Positions 46,901-60,410 of a stretch of 64,000 bases of DNA are shown in pieces. The stretch is from Coptis chinensis (lineage: Eukaryota > Streptophyta > Magnoliopsida > Ranunculales > Ranunculaceae). Each line of letters opens with the position of its first letter. The first letter of the stretch is position 1. The stretch lies in NCBI GenBank assembly GCA_015680905.1, contig CM027385.1:78265501-78329500 (forward strand). The letters run 5' to 3'. A program made the translations under genes and the position numbers. The notes beneath the pieces were generated by a model that was not told the origin of the DNA, did no database searches, and was given only the letters and a program-made list of their open reading frames with translations.

Positions 46901-48145
46901 AAAGGGAATGCTGGAATTGGATCAGGAAATGATATATTGCTTAGATCATAATAATTTCAAGGTTGGGTAAATTTTATTTGATACCAATTTTTAACTATAC
47001 TGAGAGTCTCCTGTATTCATTATCGAAAAAAAAAAAAAGAGTCTCTCCTGTATTATATTATGAAATTTCGAATTAATATTATTCTCAAGATGGTCATTCC
47101 AAAGTAAAAGGGTAATTGCCTAATTTGGCCATGATAAAAGCACCTTGTGCTCCAACCGGTGGTGCCTTTTAATTTTGACATTTTCAATGGGTTTTTGACC
47201 TTTTTGCTTTTCCTTACAACACTCTCTTTCCTCCGGCCATACTCTCTCTCCTCTTGTATTTCTGATGTTGACAAGCACATTGATAGTTGCCCGTTAGATT
47301 CTCTTCGCGATACGTTCTGACAATTTTTTACCATTAGATTCAACCCAACAAAAATGAAAACCTAGTAGTCATTTAAACCAATAGAATTACTTATTGTGGG
47401 AATGAGGGAGTAGCAATTTCTTGCTCTATTATCAACAACTGTTTCGTAGTTTTGTTGTACGGACATGAAACAACATTAACCTCGATTTTTGTGCCAAACT
47501 ATAAAAGTTTTTACAAACCTCCAAAACTTCCAGTTTTTTTTACTTAATCTTCTTGATTATCCTCTCCTTCGTGATTTTGGTAAGGTTTTTCATGGAGGAA
47601 AGAACATAAATCTTGATATAGAATTTTTCTAATGTTCATCTTCTTGATTATCCTCTCCTTCTACGGTTCTCATTGTTTATTGATATGTTTTGAACTTTGA
47701 TTTGTTGTATTTAGTATTGGTTTGTTTCTAGGTCGTCTTGGGTTTGTTTTTATGTAGTAGTGTATAGAGTTTTTTAAGGTTTCCATAGTTGTATTTACTA
47801 TTTCCATGTTGATTTTATTATTGTTGCATTGAGTGAAGAAGTATGTAATAGGTGAGATGAAATTGAGAGTGTTTGATGTGTATATTTCCTTAGAAGGATT
47901 CATGTGTCTTGTGGAAGGTTTGTCCAAGCGCATGAAATTGAGTTTTTGTGTGATGTACTTGATGAACAAGTCTCTTTGTAGATTGATGAAAAAATTGACT
48001 ACTTGAATATGATTCAAAAGTAGAAGAAGACAACTGTGCAGTCATTGTGGTGAGCTTGGATTGCCTTTTCAGCTGCGGTTTCACCAGGTTTTAGCAATAA
48101 AGCTAGACTGTGTGGATGCCACCATCAGCTACATTTACATATACC
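46901..48145. other. Intergenic, no gene seen
   Basis: AT-rich. A word TCTTCTTGATTATCCTCTCC occurs twice, near 47548 and 47638. Frames on the minus strand at 47053-47343 and 47670-48017 have no recognisable motif. Confidence 0.5.
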
Positions 48146-48150
48146 GTCAG

Positions 48151-49606
48151 TGATAAGCACCCAAAACTGTAATATAAACCCTGTAGAGACATTACATATT
48201 GGTTAATTATGTATGTAATAAATGCAAATTAATTGTATTTTCATACTTTTTGCAGGTTTCGACACGTAAACGATGAAATTTCAACAAAATTGGCATTTAG
48301 TATGGAAACAAGGTGAATATGCTAATTGGAAACAAAGCTTTTTTATCAAGTCCAAAAGAAGCCCATTGGAAGCTTAAATCAAGCTCATGAAGCCTGGTCA
48401 AAATAGTCAATTCCGGGTCAACCCTGGTCAAGTCTTGCAGAAAATTAACATAACTTCAGAAAATCATATATTTTGACTCCGAACTCCGTTTTGGACGTGT
48501 GACCTGTCAAAACGATCAGCGCGACAAGCTCTACATAATGGTATATAGGTTCTATCAATTTACTGGGCTAGAAATTAAAACAGATCCAAACTAAGACAAA
48601 GTAAAAATCCAATTACTATTCATCATGATATCATTAAGTGGAAGCTTATGTAATCACCCACTTTCTCCACTTAATATTTGCACAAACCACTCATAATTAT
48701 TTATCTTGTAATAGGAATTACTATTCACCCACTTTCTCCACTTAGATTAAATAAATTCTATTATAAAAATAGATTAATTTGTAACCTTTGGATTGAAAAT
48801 GTAAGATGTAATCTTGGCCCCCCATTTCACTCCTTTGAAACTATAAATAGGAGGGGTGGTGCTCTAAATAAACTTGCCAATTTACTTTTGATTTGTGGCC
48901 TTGTATCCTTTCACTCTCTTCTTCTTCTTCTTTTTTATTTTTATTAGTTGTAGCTATCTCACCATGGACTAACTCATCCCTTGTGGAGGGTTAGATAAAC
49001 CCATGTGAGGATAACTCTACTATTGAAGATGTAACTCAATTGCTTAAAATTTAACAAGTTTGATTTTTGCTTCAATTACAAAATAGTTAGAAGTGGAAAA
49101 CAAACTAGAGGTTGAAGAAGTGCTCTAAAGATAGGGTGCTAATTTAATCTCTCATACTAGTAGAATCTCTTTAGAGATTTAGAAATTCTATTAGGGATCA
49201 AATTAGTTTAATTATTCACTTTGATTTGTCTATGAATCAAAGTGAATATGAAAACTAACAATTGAAATATGCCTTTCATTAATAGTAGTTTGAATTACAT
49301 GGTAAATCAATCCTCCACACTTCTCTCTATTCTATCTTCTTTAGTCATTTTAGAATAAATTTGTTATTAGTAAATTTTGTAACTTATAATTAAAAAAAGT
49401 AAAGTATAGTGTAAAAACTTCCACCTAAAGCCTTCTCTCATTTAAGATTTCTCTTGAGTAGTCTAGCTAGCTAAGTTGTGAACCAAAAGTGCTTCAATGT
49501 TAGGCATGAGACGATTCCTTTACTCGAACTATATTTCAACATGAATCGAGAGTAAGGTAATTGATATAAGTGTGAGTTGGAGTAACGTCCAATTTAATAC
49601 TTATCA
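48151..49606. mobile_element. Solo LTR (TSD GTCAG)
   Basis: It starts TGATAAGCACCC and ends ATACTTATCA, with the 5-bp duplication GTCAG at 48146-48150 and 49607-49611. It is 1456 bp with no internal region, primer site or coding capacity, so it is the product of LTR-LTR recombination. Its start matches the LTR at the left window edge. Confidence 0.92.
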
Positions 49607-49611
49607 GTCAG

Positions 49612-50872
49612 CAACTTGGTTTTTTTGGAAATCCCATTTCCACTTCACAGATCACCTTATGGAGTTTTGGAAGCACGTTTCACTATATAAGTTTGGGAAT
49701 GAATCAATGTAATGGTATTTTGTGGTTTGTGAAGCGGTCGGTTCAGTGTGCTTGAGTGTCAGCACAGTAACTGTTAATGTTCACATGTTTTGTTTGTGAT
49801 TATATCAGGGGTACCCTTATATCAGTGTTGTTGTTTATAAGGAGATAAATGAGAGAGAAAACTGTATGGAAACTCAATAAGAAAAGATGTATTTAGCATT
49901 CACAAAACTGGGCTGGACGTGCCATTCTAAACTGAGATAACTGACAACCTATAATGTATGATACATCAGCAACTGAAGCCATAAACAAGAACACAATTAA
50001 AACTATCAGGTTGACTTTAATATACACCTATAACTTATGTACAAAATAGTATTATCCAATAACAAGTTAAACAAAAGTTAACTTTGATAAGTTTATCTAA
50101 TATCAAATAAAACAAAAGTGTAGCATTTAATAACACATACTGAAGTTAAGAAGTAGTAACTAGCATCTCAGTGCCATATTTCACCATTGTTCCCACCCAA
50201 CTCAGTTACAGCTTGTCCATTGTTCAATATTTAAAAAAAATTCTTATTCAAATTTAAATAGCCAAAATGTTTTGAAGTCCCACCCTTTGTAAAATTGACC
50301 AGGATTAGAAGTTGCTAATGGTTAGTACCTCAGAATATGTTTGTACGTAGATAAACTGGTGAGATAAAGAATCTAGTTTGCGGGGGGGGGGGGGGTGGGG
50401 TGGGGAGGATTTTTGCCACATGTTAGGAACGATACGAAGTGAGTCTTCTCTTGCCATTCTTAACATATACCAAATGTAAGCAAAGAACTATACTATTATG
50501 CCAAACTCAACAATCAACACTTGAAATGTCAATATTGCAATATGGAACCAAGGATGCAAAGCTATTGTACGTATGCTTCCAGAGAAAGAAAATATGAAAA
50601 ACAACCTAACTCAACAGAGTACAAAGGTATAAGCTTTACTGAAGATGTTGCCCAAAGCAAACTCAAAGAGACAAACTTTGATATCAAACTCAACCAATTA
50701 CGAGATATTCGACGGGTTTCACTATCAATGAACGAGAAATAAGAAACTCCCACAAACTCATTTTTGTCTATTTTTTATGGGGATAGGGAGCCATTATTGG
50801 ACTTAGCTTTACAAGGATATCACTAACTCACTATACATGTATGTTAAGTGTTTGTTGAAGATGTGATTAACT
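49612..50872. other. Intergenic, no gene seen
   Basis: AT-rich. A run of 14 G (50382-50395) followed by TGGGGTGGGGAGG stands out. The short frame at 50521-50742 has no known motif. Confidence 0.5.
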
Positions 50873-50964
50873 ACTCCCACAAACAAAAGGATTAATGTTT
50901 AAGATCAATTTCCTTGATCATTTCCTTGATCAATTTCCTTGATCATTTATCAAACTGAGTTTAG

Positions 50965-53050
50965 ATGGCGCGACGACTAAGACAGTTCGCTAGAGTGGAT
51001 AAGAAGTCTTTCGAGTTTGAGAAGGTGGGTGTAAATGATAGAGAAGCTACTTTTTGGATCACTGAAAGAAGTAGAAGTAGGGTATTCAAATCCTCAATCT
51101 CTGAAGCAGGTGGACTATGGTTTGGGAAGTTGTTATGCCAGTGGAGATTTGAGATGGTATAATGATTCGTATTTTACGCTTAAAGCTACAAGGAAGAAGA
51201 ACATTTGGGGTGATTACATCCAACTGATGGTCTCCCCTAAGAGAAGAGTTTCAAATCATAAAGTTCTAATCTTTCTGGCCAGCGAAGATAGTCAAGGCTG
51301 GGCAGGATGTGGTCTCTCACTGCTTGATTTTTTCTTCCCAGGGGTGAAGTTTGGCGGAAGAGCTCAAGATGTTGAAAAGTTCTTTCGATCCCATAATCCC
51401 AACCTTGCTATAAACAATCCTTTGGAGTTCCCCAACCTACTAGAAGATGTTGTCTCACATAATGTGAAGGTGTCAATTAGATCAACAGGTATGGTTACCA
51501 ATGCCAGTTGGTGGATCAATGCAGCTACATGTCATGCGTCTTCCGGAGACGTGGATTCGGGGTGGGTTGGCAACAAGATCAAAGACCACCTTGGTTCTTC
51601 TGAGCTTAGAATCGTGGACAAGAAAAGAGCAGTTGTTTTTTTTTTCAGTCGGAAGAGAAAGTTTATAAACTTATTAAGTTAGGCACTTTGTGGTATAGCC
51701 AGACCTTAGTGAAGTTTAAAACATGGAGGCCAGATTGGCTATCTTTGGATGCGTCTTTACTAGAGAAGAAGAATTGGATGGTTTCTTTAATTGGAATTCC
51801 CCCTCATCTGATGGCGAAGCACACTGCAGAGAAAGTTGTTAAGCAATTTGAACAAGATTTTCAGATTGACGAGCATACTCTTGCCGTTGGGTCTTCAATC
51901 AAGTTTAACCAATGTGAAACTCTCTCATATCCCTAGGTTGATCATATTGGAAGAGAAGGGGTACAATTTTCCGATCAGAATCGAAGTCGTCAAGAGGGAC
52001 AACTCTGACCGGAATTCGGCCACATCTCAGTGTGACTCGGCATGTCCGGATCCAGGTGGATCACCATATCACGTTTCTCCTGCTTCTGTTGCTCAAATGG
52101 TGGATAATGTGACATCACCATCATCTACTTCACTGCCACCTGGTTTTGATAACATACAAGAAATGGCTACGTTGCAGGTTCAACAGTCAGATGGTCAAAA
52201 TGACAGTAACATTTTTGTGGACAATCCAGCTGTATTTCTTCATAATTCTTTTCAAGCACTGGAACCAATAGAAGAGTGCACTGAAGTGGGTATGTCATCA
52301 AGTCCGATCCCAGGATCCTCAAACCCAGCACCCCATTTACATACGGAAAATGAGCGGTATATAGGGCCCAATAGCCCACGACAGACGCAAATGACAAATG
52401 GGAGGCCCAATAGTAAAAAGAGGAACGAGGCAGGACCTATGGGCCTATTTCCTTGGTCGAATATTGCTTTAAGGTGGGCTCACATGGCAAGACAAGCACA
52501 TAGGCCTAAACCGAAAAGAAGGCACCATCGTTGGCCCATGTCAAATCCAAGTTCTAGAGAGGAACATATTCATCTCAGGTATATGGGAATGCTCAAACCC
52601 AAGTCCAGACTGGCTCAGGTATATGGGAATGCTCCTCTTTCTCAACAGGCAAACATGTTAGAGTTCTCTAGTACTTCAACCCCTGCTCTGGCTTTCAATT
52701 CAAGTGATGACAACAATCATGAGGTCTTTTCTGCTCCTTATTCTTCTAGTCGAGGTAGATACGTGCCTTCTCCATTATGCTCACATGAGGTGTCTTTATC
52801 ACATATTGCCGGTAGTATTCATAGAAATGAGAATGAAGAGGACATTAGTAATTGGATTCAATGGCTGGCAATTCCTTTAGTTGAGCAGCTTGGTTTAACT
52901 GAGGAACGAGGGAGACAGGCTCTTTTTAATTCTTTCATGGCCCTTGATAAAACAAACAGAGCAAATCATGTTACAGATGCTACACTGGCTTTTATTCAGG
53001 AAAGCTCAGATTCGGAGAGGCTTACCAATAGTGATGTTGGGTTGACGACG
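50965..53050 (+). pseudogene. LINE ORF1 (nucleic-acid-binding, DUF4283-like)
   Basis: Starts MARRLRQFARVDKKSFEFEK, then shifts frame near 51070-51110 and again near 51680 and 51900. The region WRPDWLSLDASLLEKKNWMV and GIPPHLMAKHTAEKVVKQF resembles the DUF4283-type domain of plant LINE ORF1 proteins. A long low-complexity linker with many Ser, Pro and Asn follows up to the start of ORF2. A copy of CTCAGGTATATGGGAATGCTC is repeated at about 52574 and 52614. Not translatable as one protein. Confidence 0.75.
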
Positions 53051-53056
53051 TTCTTA

Positions 53057-56000
53057 ATGAAGATTAAAATTGCTTTGTGGAATGCAAGGGGAGTGGGAAA
53101 CCTGACAGCTTGTAACAACATTCGGAGGTTGAGATAAAAACACAAGCCGGATATTATTGTTATTCAAGAAACTAGGTTACAAGATGGAAACATCACTAAG
53201 TTTCATGCCCTTTGGAGACACCCTTGGCGGCTTGTTTTGGTTCCTTCTTTGGGTTTTTCTGGTGGGATTGCTCTTACATGGAACTCAAGCAAAATTACCG
53301 TGGAGGACACGCTATGCGGAACATATTCAGTTTCGGTAGTGTGTACAAACTCTAATGATAGTTTTAAATGGCTGTTTACTGGTGTTTATGGTCCTCCACA
53401 AGTTAGGTGGAGGGATCATTTTTGGGAGGAGCTGGAGAATTTTAGAGCATGGTCCCAACTTCCTTGGTGTCTTGGTGGCGATTTTAACGTTATTCGGTTC
53501 CCTCACGAAAGAAAAAGGGGTGGAAGGTTCGATACAGGCATGCGTGAATTCGGTGAGTTTATTAATAGCCATGCTCTTATAGACTATCCTCTGAATGGCG
53601 CCCTTTCCACATGGTCAAATGGACGAGAAGAACCCCGAATGTCAAGGGTTGACCAATTCTTAACTTCAACTGCTTGGGATGAACACTACCACCACGCTTC
53701 CCAAAGACCACTTTCAAAATACTCCTCGGATCATCAGACAATTATGTTACTGTGCGAAGATCGATTAAGTGGTCCTATTCCCTTTCGGTTAGAATTAATG
53801 TGGTTTGAAGACTAAACTCTTGTGACTAAGATCGAGGAATGGTGGAATTCTTTTCACTTTGAAGGAAGGCCTAATACTATTTGGTGGCGTAAAATGAAGG
53901 CACTTAAAGAAAGGCTTAAGACATGGAATAAAGAGGTCTTTGGCCAGGTGGATGTGCAAATTGATGATCTGCTATGTCGCATCGAGGTCCTTGAAACTAA
54001 GGAAGAAACCATGCCACTCTCACAAGAGGAATTCTGTAACAAAATTATTTTGAAGCAATCACTTAAAAGTTTACTCAAGAAGGAAGAAATTAATTGGAGA
54101 GTCAAGTCCAAAAGCAAGTGGCGCTTTGAAGGGGATGAATGCACTAAGTTCTTTCATGGCGTAGCAAATGCAAGAAATAAAGTCAAAAGCCTCAAGAGGA
54201 TGGTCATAGAAAGGGTGGAGGTTAGTGATCCGTAAGCTATCAAAGATCATGTGATTCAATTCTATGAAAACATGTTCACAGAAACGATGGAGGGTAGACC
54301 GAAGTTAGATGCACTAGAATTTGGCTGCATTTCGGAGGACACAAGGACACATCTTGAAAGAAGTTTCACTGAGGAGGAGGCCAAGCTTGCTCTCGACAAC
54401 CTGGGAGGTGAAAAGTCCCCGGGTCTAGATGGGTTTTATATGGCGGTGTTCAAGAAATGTTGGCACATTTTAAAGGACGACATTATGGCAGTCATCAAAG
54501 ATTTTCAGGATACAGGATTTTTGGACAGTAGAAATAATTTCACCTTCTTAACCCTGATACCAAAAAAGATGGGTGTCTAACATTATTAGATTACAGGCCT
54601 ATTAGCCTTATTGATGGAATCTACAAGATCATCGCAAAAGTACTTTTTAGAAGACTGAAATTGGTGCTCCCAGAGATCATCTCCATTTCTCAAGGCGCCT
54701 CGGTAGATGGAAGACAAATACTAGATAGCTCACTCATTGCAAATGAACTTATTGATTCAAGATTGACATCTAAGGCACCGGGTGTAATATGCAAGCTGGA
54801 TATCACCAAAGCTTTTGACCACGTCAATTGGACGTTTTTGGACTACTTGTTGGAAAGAATGGGTTTTGGTATTGTGTGGAGAATGTGGATTCATACCTGC
54901 ATATCAACAGCCTTTTTTTCAATCATATTGAATGGTACACTAGCTGGTTTCTTTAGAAGCAAGAGGGGACTTCGACAAGGTGACCCTCTTTCACCTCTTT
55001 TATTCACTATTGTCATGGAAGCTCTCACTAGGCTGTTCCATAGAGCCATGTCCTTGGGGTATATCAAAGGCTTTCAAGTGGCACAGAACTCTCATGAAGT
55101 TGGTATTCTACAATATGTCGATGATACTCTATTCCTTCTTGAACTGTCTAGTTCTCAACTCTTCGTGCTCAAAGCTATTTTGTTAATGTTTGAAGCAGTT
55201 TCTGGTCTAAGAACTAATTTGGCAAAATCGTCATTGCTGAAAGTGGGACAGGTGGATAATATGGAATATTTGGCTTCTATTTTGGACTGTAAAACTAATT
55301 CGCTACCTTGCAAATACCTGGGCCTTCCTCTTGCCGCTTCTTATAAGAAGAAGGAATCATGGGACTCAGTGATAGAGCACTTTCATAAAAGGCTAGATGG
55401 GTGGCAATGTAATTACTTGTCTAAGGGCGGAAGACTTACACTTGTAAAAAGTACTTTATCCAACCTTCCGGTGTACCAACTTTCACTTCTCACTATCCCG
55501 GTGAGTGTCGCAAAATTATTAGAAATACTAGTCCGAAATTTTCTTTGGGGGACGACGGAAAATAGGTGCAAAATTCATCTGGTCTCTTGGGAACAACTAT
55601 GTTTTCTTAAACCGTATGGGGGTCTTGGCATTCGCTCTTTGACGATCTTTAATAAAGCTCTCCTGGGTAAATGGATATGGAGATATGGCATGGAAATTGG
55701 TGGTCTTTGGAGAACAATTATTGAAGCGAAATATGGGGCAGATGAGTCGGGATGGTGGCCTAAACCAATTTCTCAACCACATGGATGTAGCCTATGGAAA
55801 GGTATTTTGGCCTCTTTGCCGCAATAATTGAGGCGAAGATAAAGTACAAAGGTCGGGTACCGGAAAAAGAATTCAGTTCTAGCATGATGCCTGGTGCGGT
55901 GACTCCTCTCTTTGCACAAGATTTCCTACTATTTTCAGATTTGCTTCCAAGAAAATAGGTGTGATTTCATACCACTACAGTCCAGCAAACTTACAAGTAG

Positions 56001-56605
56001 TTTGGAACCTCCACCTACGAAGGGCTCCTCGTGACTGGGAGTTGCCTGTCATTGCCGAACTATTTAGTATGATCCATGGGGTAACATTTTTAAACGAGGA
56101 AGACGAGTGGGCATGGAGATGGTCGCCAAATCGTTTTTTTAGCATTAGCAGTTTCTATGAGCATTTAGAAGCGAGTAGAAGGCAAGAAAGACAGGATACA
56201 ATTCAGCCATTCCCTCACACTTTAGTTTGGTCAACCCCAATACCTTCTAAAGTTAAATTCTTCTTTTGGTGTGCCTTACTCAACAAGATTCAAACTAGAG
56301 AGCAGCTCACCTCACGAGGTATGGACGTGTCAACTGAATGTCCTTTATGTGGTAACTTTGAGGAAACAACTTCTCACTTATTTCTCGTTTGCGACACGGT
56401 GAAATTTGTTTGGACCAATCTAGTGGGCAACATCTTTGATATCATTGAGGTACTGTCAAACACATATTCTTTAGAAAACTTACTTCAACAGTGGCCTCAC
56501 GTGAGAGGGGGGAACTTTGGGAAGAAGCTTTGGAGAATTTTGGCGTACGCAACTACTTGGATCATATGGACTACTAGAAATGAGGTGGTTTTCAGGCAGA
56601 AATAG
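53057..56605 (+). pseudogene. LINE ORF2: AP endonuclease, reverse transcriptase, zf-RVT
   Basis: Starts MKIKIALWNARGVGN, the typical endonuclease opening, with a stop soon after (53137), then VIQETRL, FTGVYGPP, GGDFNVIRF, SRVDQFL and SDHQTI, which are the AP-endonuclease motifs. The RT follows: EKSPGLDGFYM, LIPKK, a frameshift near 54580, DYRPISLIDGIYKIIAKVL, KLDITKAFDHVNWTFL, RGLRQGDPLSPLLF and the catalytic QYVDDTLF, then KYLGLPLA. A C-terminal zinc-binding RT-associated domain (55961-56605) has VWSTPIPSKVKFFFWCAL and CPLCGNFEETTSHLFLVC. At least three stops and two frameshifts make it dead. Confidence 0.93.
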
Positions 56606-56827
56606 GTTAGGAGGGATCGCATGTGCACTAATGTAAAGGCTTTGGCATGGTACTGGGTTGGCGAAGCGATCAGAAATTAAGAGTATCAGTTTGAAGACTT
56701 AATGGTACACTAGGATTCACTTTTTAGAGTGTCCTGATGACTTGTATGTTTTTGTCATGTTATGTATTGGTGTGAGCAACTCTCTCACCCAATAAAATTT
56801 AACTTATCAAAAAAAAAAACTCCCACA

Positions 56828-57084
56828 TCAACCTGTATGCTCCGATACCATGATAACATATTACTTATTACAATATGAACAAGTGAACTTACGAAGGAGA
56901 AAACTAAGGCTTCTCTCAGAATCCAGAATAAAAAACAGGGAACAGTTTAGATGTGGCTTATAAAGCCTTACAGATGAAATACCTAGACTACCCTTAGATG
57001 GTATTAGCTAAACATGCTACATACTCTAATAAAAACGATGGAAGAAAACTTGTGTTGTATGAACCAAAAGTTCAAGGATTAATT
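56828..57084. other. No gene seen
   Basis: Short AT-rich spacer between the LINE and the LTR fragment. Confidence 0.4.
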
Positions 57085-58679
57085 TGTCACGCCCCAAATT
57101 TCCAGACAATATTTAAAACAATGATATTCAATCATCTGGAAACCCGGGGTGAAACAAAACCCAATACCCTGTTATCAAACACGATATAAAAAAACTGAAA
57201 TCAAAAGAAAACTAAAAGAAACAACTCTTCATCACATTATTAAACTCTAAAGAAACTAACCAACTCTATTACACTTGTCTCAAAACAAAACCGTACACTT
57301 CAGAAAAACATAAACCAGAAGACTCCAAGAGCAACTCCAAATCACGTGTCCTCATCCACTGCACTCCACCATCTATGTTTCCAATAACACACCCACGTTG
57401 CAAAACAAAGCAAACATGGGTTAGCAAATTGAATTTGCTGGTATGAGTAAGACAAAAAATAAAATAGCAATACGTTCATATATTTCGAATAAAGAAATAT
57501 ACTATTCAATCATTTCAACTTGGAAGACAAGTTAGTTCCGTATTCTCAAAACGGCATGCAGTTTCTTCCCCAATCAAATTTCAACCCCCAATATACATTT
57601 CCAAGAAATCTCAGATAACAATATTCATCATGCTCACTTTCCAAAATAACTCACAATATAATTTCCACTTACATTCAACTTATTACATACACATGATAAC
57701 TTATTTAAATATAAGTGTGATACACTTTACCTTTAAGCCAGCACGTCGTCTAAGGGTAGGACAACGTCTTTGCATAAAAAGTTAATAAGTCCTACCCTCT
57801 TGCAAAACAAAGTTAGATTTTCCAAATGTAATCATATTTATAGTATACATCTATTTCACTCTCACTGCAACCATCATGGATATATATAATCTGGCATAAT
57901 ATATCGCCAATATTAACTAACATTCATATCACACCACCATATCCATCATATCACGTTAACCATATTCATATTTTTTCGTAAGAAATTATATGCATCATAT
58001 CATAATATATCACCAATCGTATCCAACAACTCGCTCATACTTAAAACTAATATTTTTCTTAAAAACCACTCGTCTATTGATGAGAACGAGGAACTATATC
58101 ACAACTAGGGAGTACATTTATCCCTCGTGAGTATCAACTTACACAAACCACGTATACATTTCCTTGTAAGAAATAATGTACATCATAATACATAAATATT
58201 CATATACAATAACTCAGTCACATGTAAAATCAATGTTTTACTTTAATATCACTCGTCTACTTATGAGGACAAGGAAAAAGTCACAACCAGGGAGTACATT
58301 CATCCCTCGTGAGTATCAACTCACACAAACCACATAAACATTTCTCATAAGAAATCATATATATCATATGCAATAGCTCCATCACACGTAAAATCAATAT
58401 TTTACTTTGCTTATTAATTATCTCATTGACTCATTTATTAAAAGACACAGCCCAACCTTTAGTTCCTACTCCACGATTTGCACTACACACATTTGCCAAA
58501 TCACACATATCCGTGTGCCTCACTCACACCGAGTACCACTACAAGACATATGTCCCAAGCGGGATATCGCCTCCAGGAAACATACTTTCATCTTGTAAAC
58601 TCGTAACTTGTGAGTCACAGCCATCTCTGGGCTTCCCATATACACAATCACAAAGCCTCTTTTGGGCATAACAAAATAT

Positions 58680-58930
58680 CAGGTCATTCATGGCACATTC
58701 AATGAATACCTTGGGTCATTCCCGCCACATTCAAGGAATACCCATCATAACACTAATAGGTCATTCATGTCACATTCAATGAATACCTTGGGTCATTCCT
58801 GCTACATTCAAAGAATACCCATCGTAACACTAACATGTCATTCATGACACATTCAATGAATATCTTGGGTCATTCCTGCCACATTCAAGGAATACCCACC
58901 TACATTCCTGTACATTCAAGGAATATAGCC
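58680..58930. repeat. CATTCAATGAATACC repeat cluster
   Basis: GGTCATTCATGGCACATTCA and GGTCATTCC(C/T)GCCACATTCA units alternate, as in the intact element's LTRs at 9695-10015 and 17435-17755. Confidence 0.85.
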
Positions 58931-59619
58931 AACCCGCACGGCGAATACCTTAGAGAGGTCACATGACATCATTAGTCATAAACATTTATTTTCATCAAAG
59001 AGGCGTGGAGAGATCTAAAGATGTGAGCGACACATTAAATTTTCACCGGACATTTTTACACCGGATTTTAACACTCAAGAGTTCTCAGTTATTATAATAT
59101 TTTCATTACAAAACAAACATCGTCTCAAACAATAATTCATTACTAAATATTCCAAATACAATAACTAATGAACTCACCTCATTATCAATTATATAAATCT
59201 TAGATATCAAAAAATTCAATCAGGAATAACACATTAGTTAAATGTCTTGTGAATACATTTTAAACAACCACAATCACGTACACAATTAAGTACTAACATT
59301 GTTCACATATAGTTATCACAATAACGAATAACTAATAACTAATATATAATATTGTGTAGTGTAGTGACGGCGCTTTTCCTCAAAGCTGCCTACGTATCCA
59401 AATATTTCAAGATTGGAATCAAGCCTTCGTAGTTCTTATCAGCCACATAGTCAATGCTATAGTTTTTCCTACATTCATCTAAATGACATGTAACTTAATT
59501 ATTTAGAAACTAAGGTATGTAGATATACTTTTTCATGTAGAACTCGAAGTCCCAACCTCATCCCATCTAGAAGAAAACTTAGGTTGAAAACGGTAAAAAT
59601 CCTAATTTTAGCAAACTCG

Positions 59620-60110
59620 ATTTCTAACGGACTATCTTCCAAATGACACAACTCTTTTCACAGGTATCCAAACGCATCGAGGCTTTTTGTGTTGCAAATC
59701 TGATACACAGAACTTAATTTATCATGTTTTACAAAAATACTCAATCTCATTCTAAATGTGCCAAACCTAGGCTCGAACACAGTGCGCAGAAACTGATTTC
59801 TGACGCACTATTTTCTGCCAGTCAAACTTTCATATACTATAATTAATTCCACAGGGCTCGGAATGCAATGAGGCCAATTGTAATAGAAAGAAGACTTCCA
59901 AATCTTACTTTTTCATGTTTTCATAAAGTCTAGTTCAAACTCTAACTAAATTAAAACTGGACTTGAACACAATGCGCAGAAACTGAATTCTGACGCACTG
60001 TTTTCTGTCAACAAAACTTCCAGACATCATATCTACCACGACAGACCTCGGAATGTGACGAGGCCAATTGGGTTAGAAAGCAGACACATAAAACTTATTT
60101 TTTCATGTTT
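59620..60110. repeat. ~175-bp degenerate tandem repeat in the LTR
   Basis: The words GCGCAGAAACTGA(A/T)TTCTGA, CTTTTTCATGTTTT, and CTCGGAATG(C/T)(A/G)A(T/C)GAGGCCAAT recur about every 175 bp in three diverged copies. Confidence 0.6.
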
Positions 60111-60410
60111 TGGCAAAAGTTTGAATCTGACTCTAACTATGTGAAAACTCGATTCCAAACCAGACACAGATCGGATTTCTGCAGTCAGAAAATTTTGACA
60201 TGCTAACTTCCGAAGGGTGTAACTCCTCCTACATAAACCAAAATGCTATGGGGATTTTTGAGTTTCAAAGAGGGCAGATAACACTTACTTAAAATACTTT
60301 AAAGAAAACCAAAATCAATCTCTAAACACACTGAAATTCGTTTCCAAATCAGACAAAATTGCTGACTCGAACATGAACAAAACAACACCAATATTGGAAC
60401 AAAGTGTACG

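Larger units (their letters stand above)
50882..56819 (+). mobile_element. L1-type LINE, dead copy
   Basis: Non-LTR retrotransposon with ORF1, then ORF2 (endonuclease, RT, zinc-binding end), AATAAA near 56791 and a terminal poly(A) to 56819. ACTCCCACA flanks it (50873-50881 and 56819-56827), although AAACTCCCACA also occurs at 50744-50754, so the 5' end could be either. Both ORFs contain stops and frameshifts. The 5' end has TTCCTTGATCA repeats (50909-50945). Confidence 0.92.
57085..60410 (-). repeat. LTR related to the Tekay-type element (right end uncertain)
   Basis: It begins TGTCACGCCCCAAATTTCC, parallel to TGTCACGACCCGAATTTCT of the intact element, and shares AACAAAGCAAACATGGGT, AGCAAATTGAATTTGCTGGT and the CATTCAATGAATACC array (58680-58930). 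No internal region and no clear GGGTGTTA end were found, so it is a solo or truncated LTR. Beyond about 59050 the match to the intact LTR is lost, and the right boundary is only a guess. Confidence 0.65.

Noticed and set aside
47670-48084. Two overlapping minus-strand frames next to the solo LTR
   Set aside because: Asn/Thr/Lys-rich AT-driven translations with no motif.
50382-50413. G-quadruplex regulatory site
   Set aside because: A 14-G run is present, but no gene lies near and homopolymer length is often unreliable.
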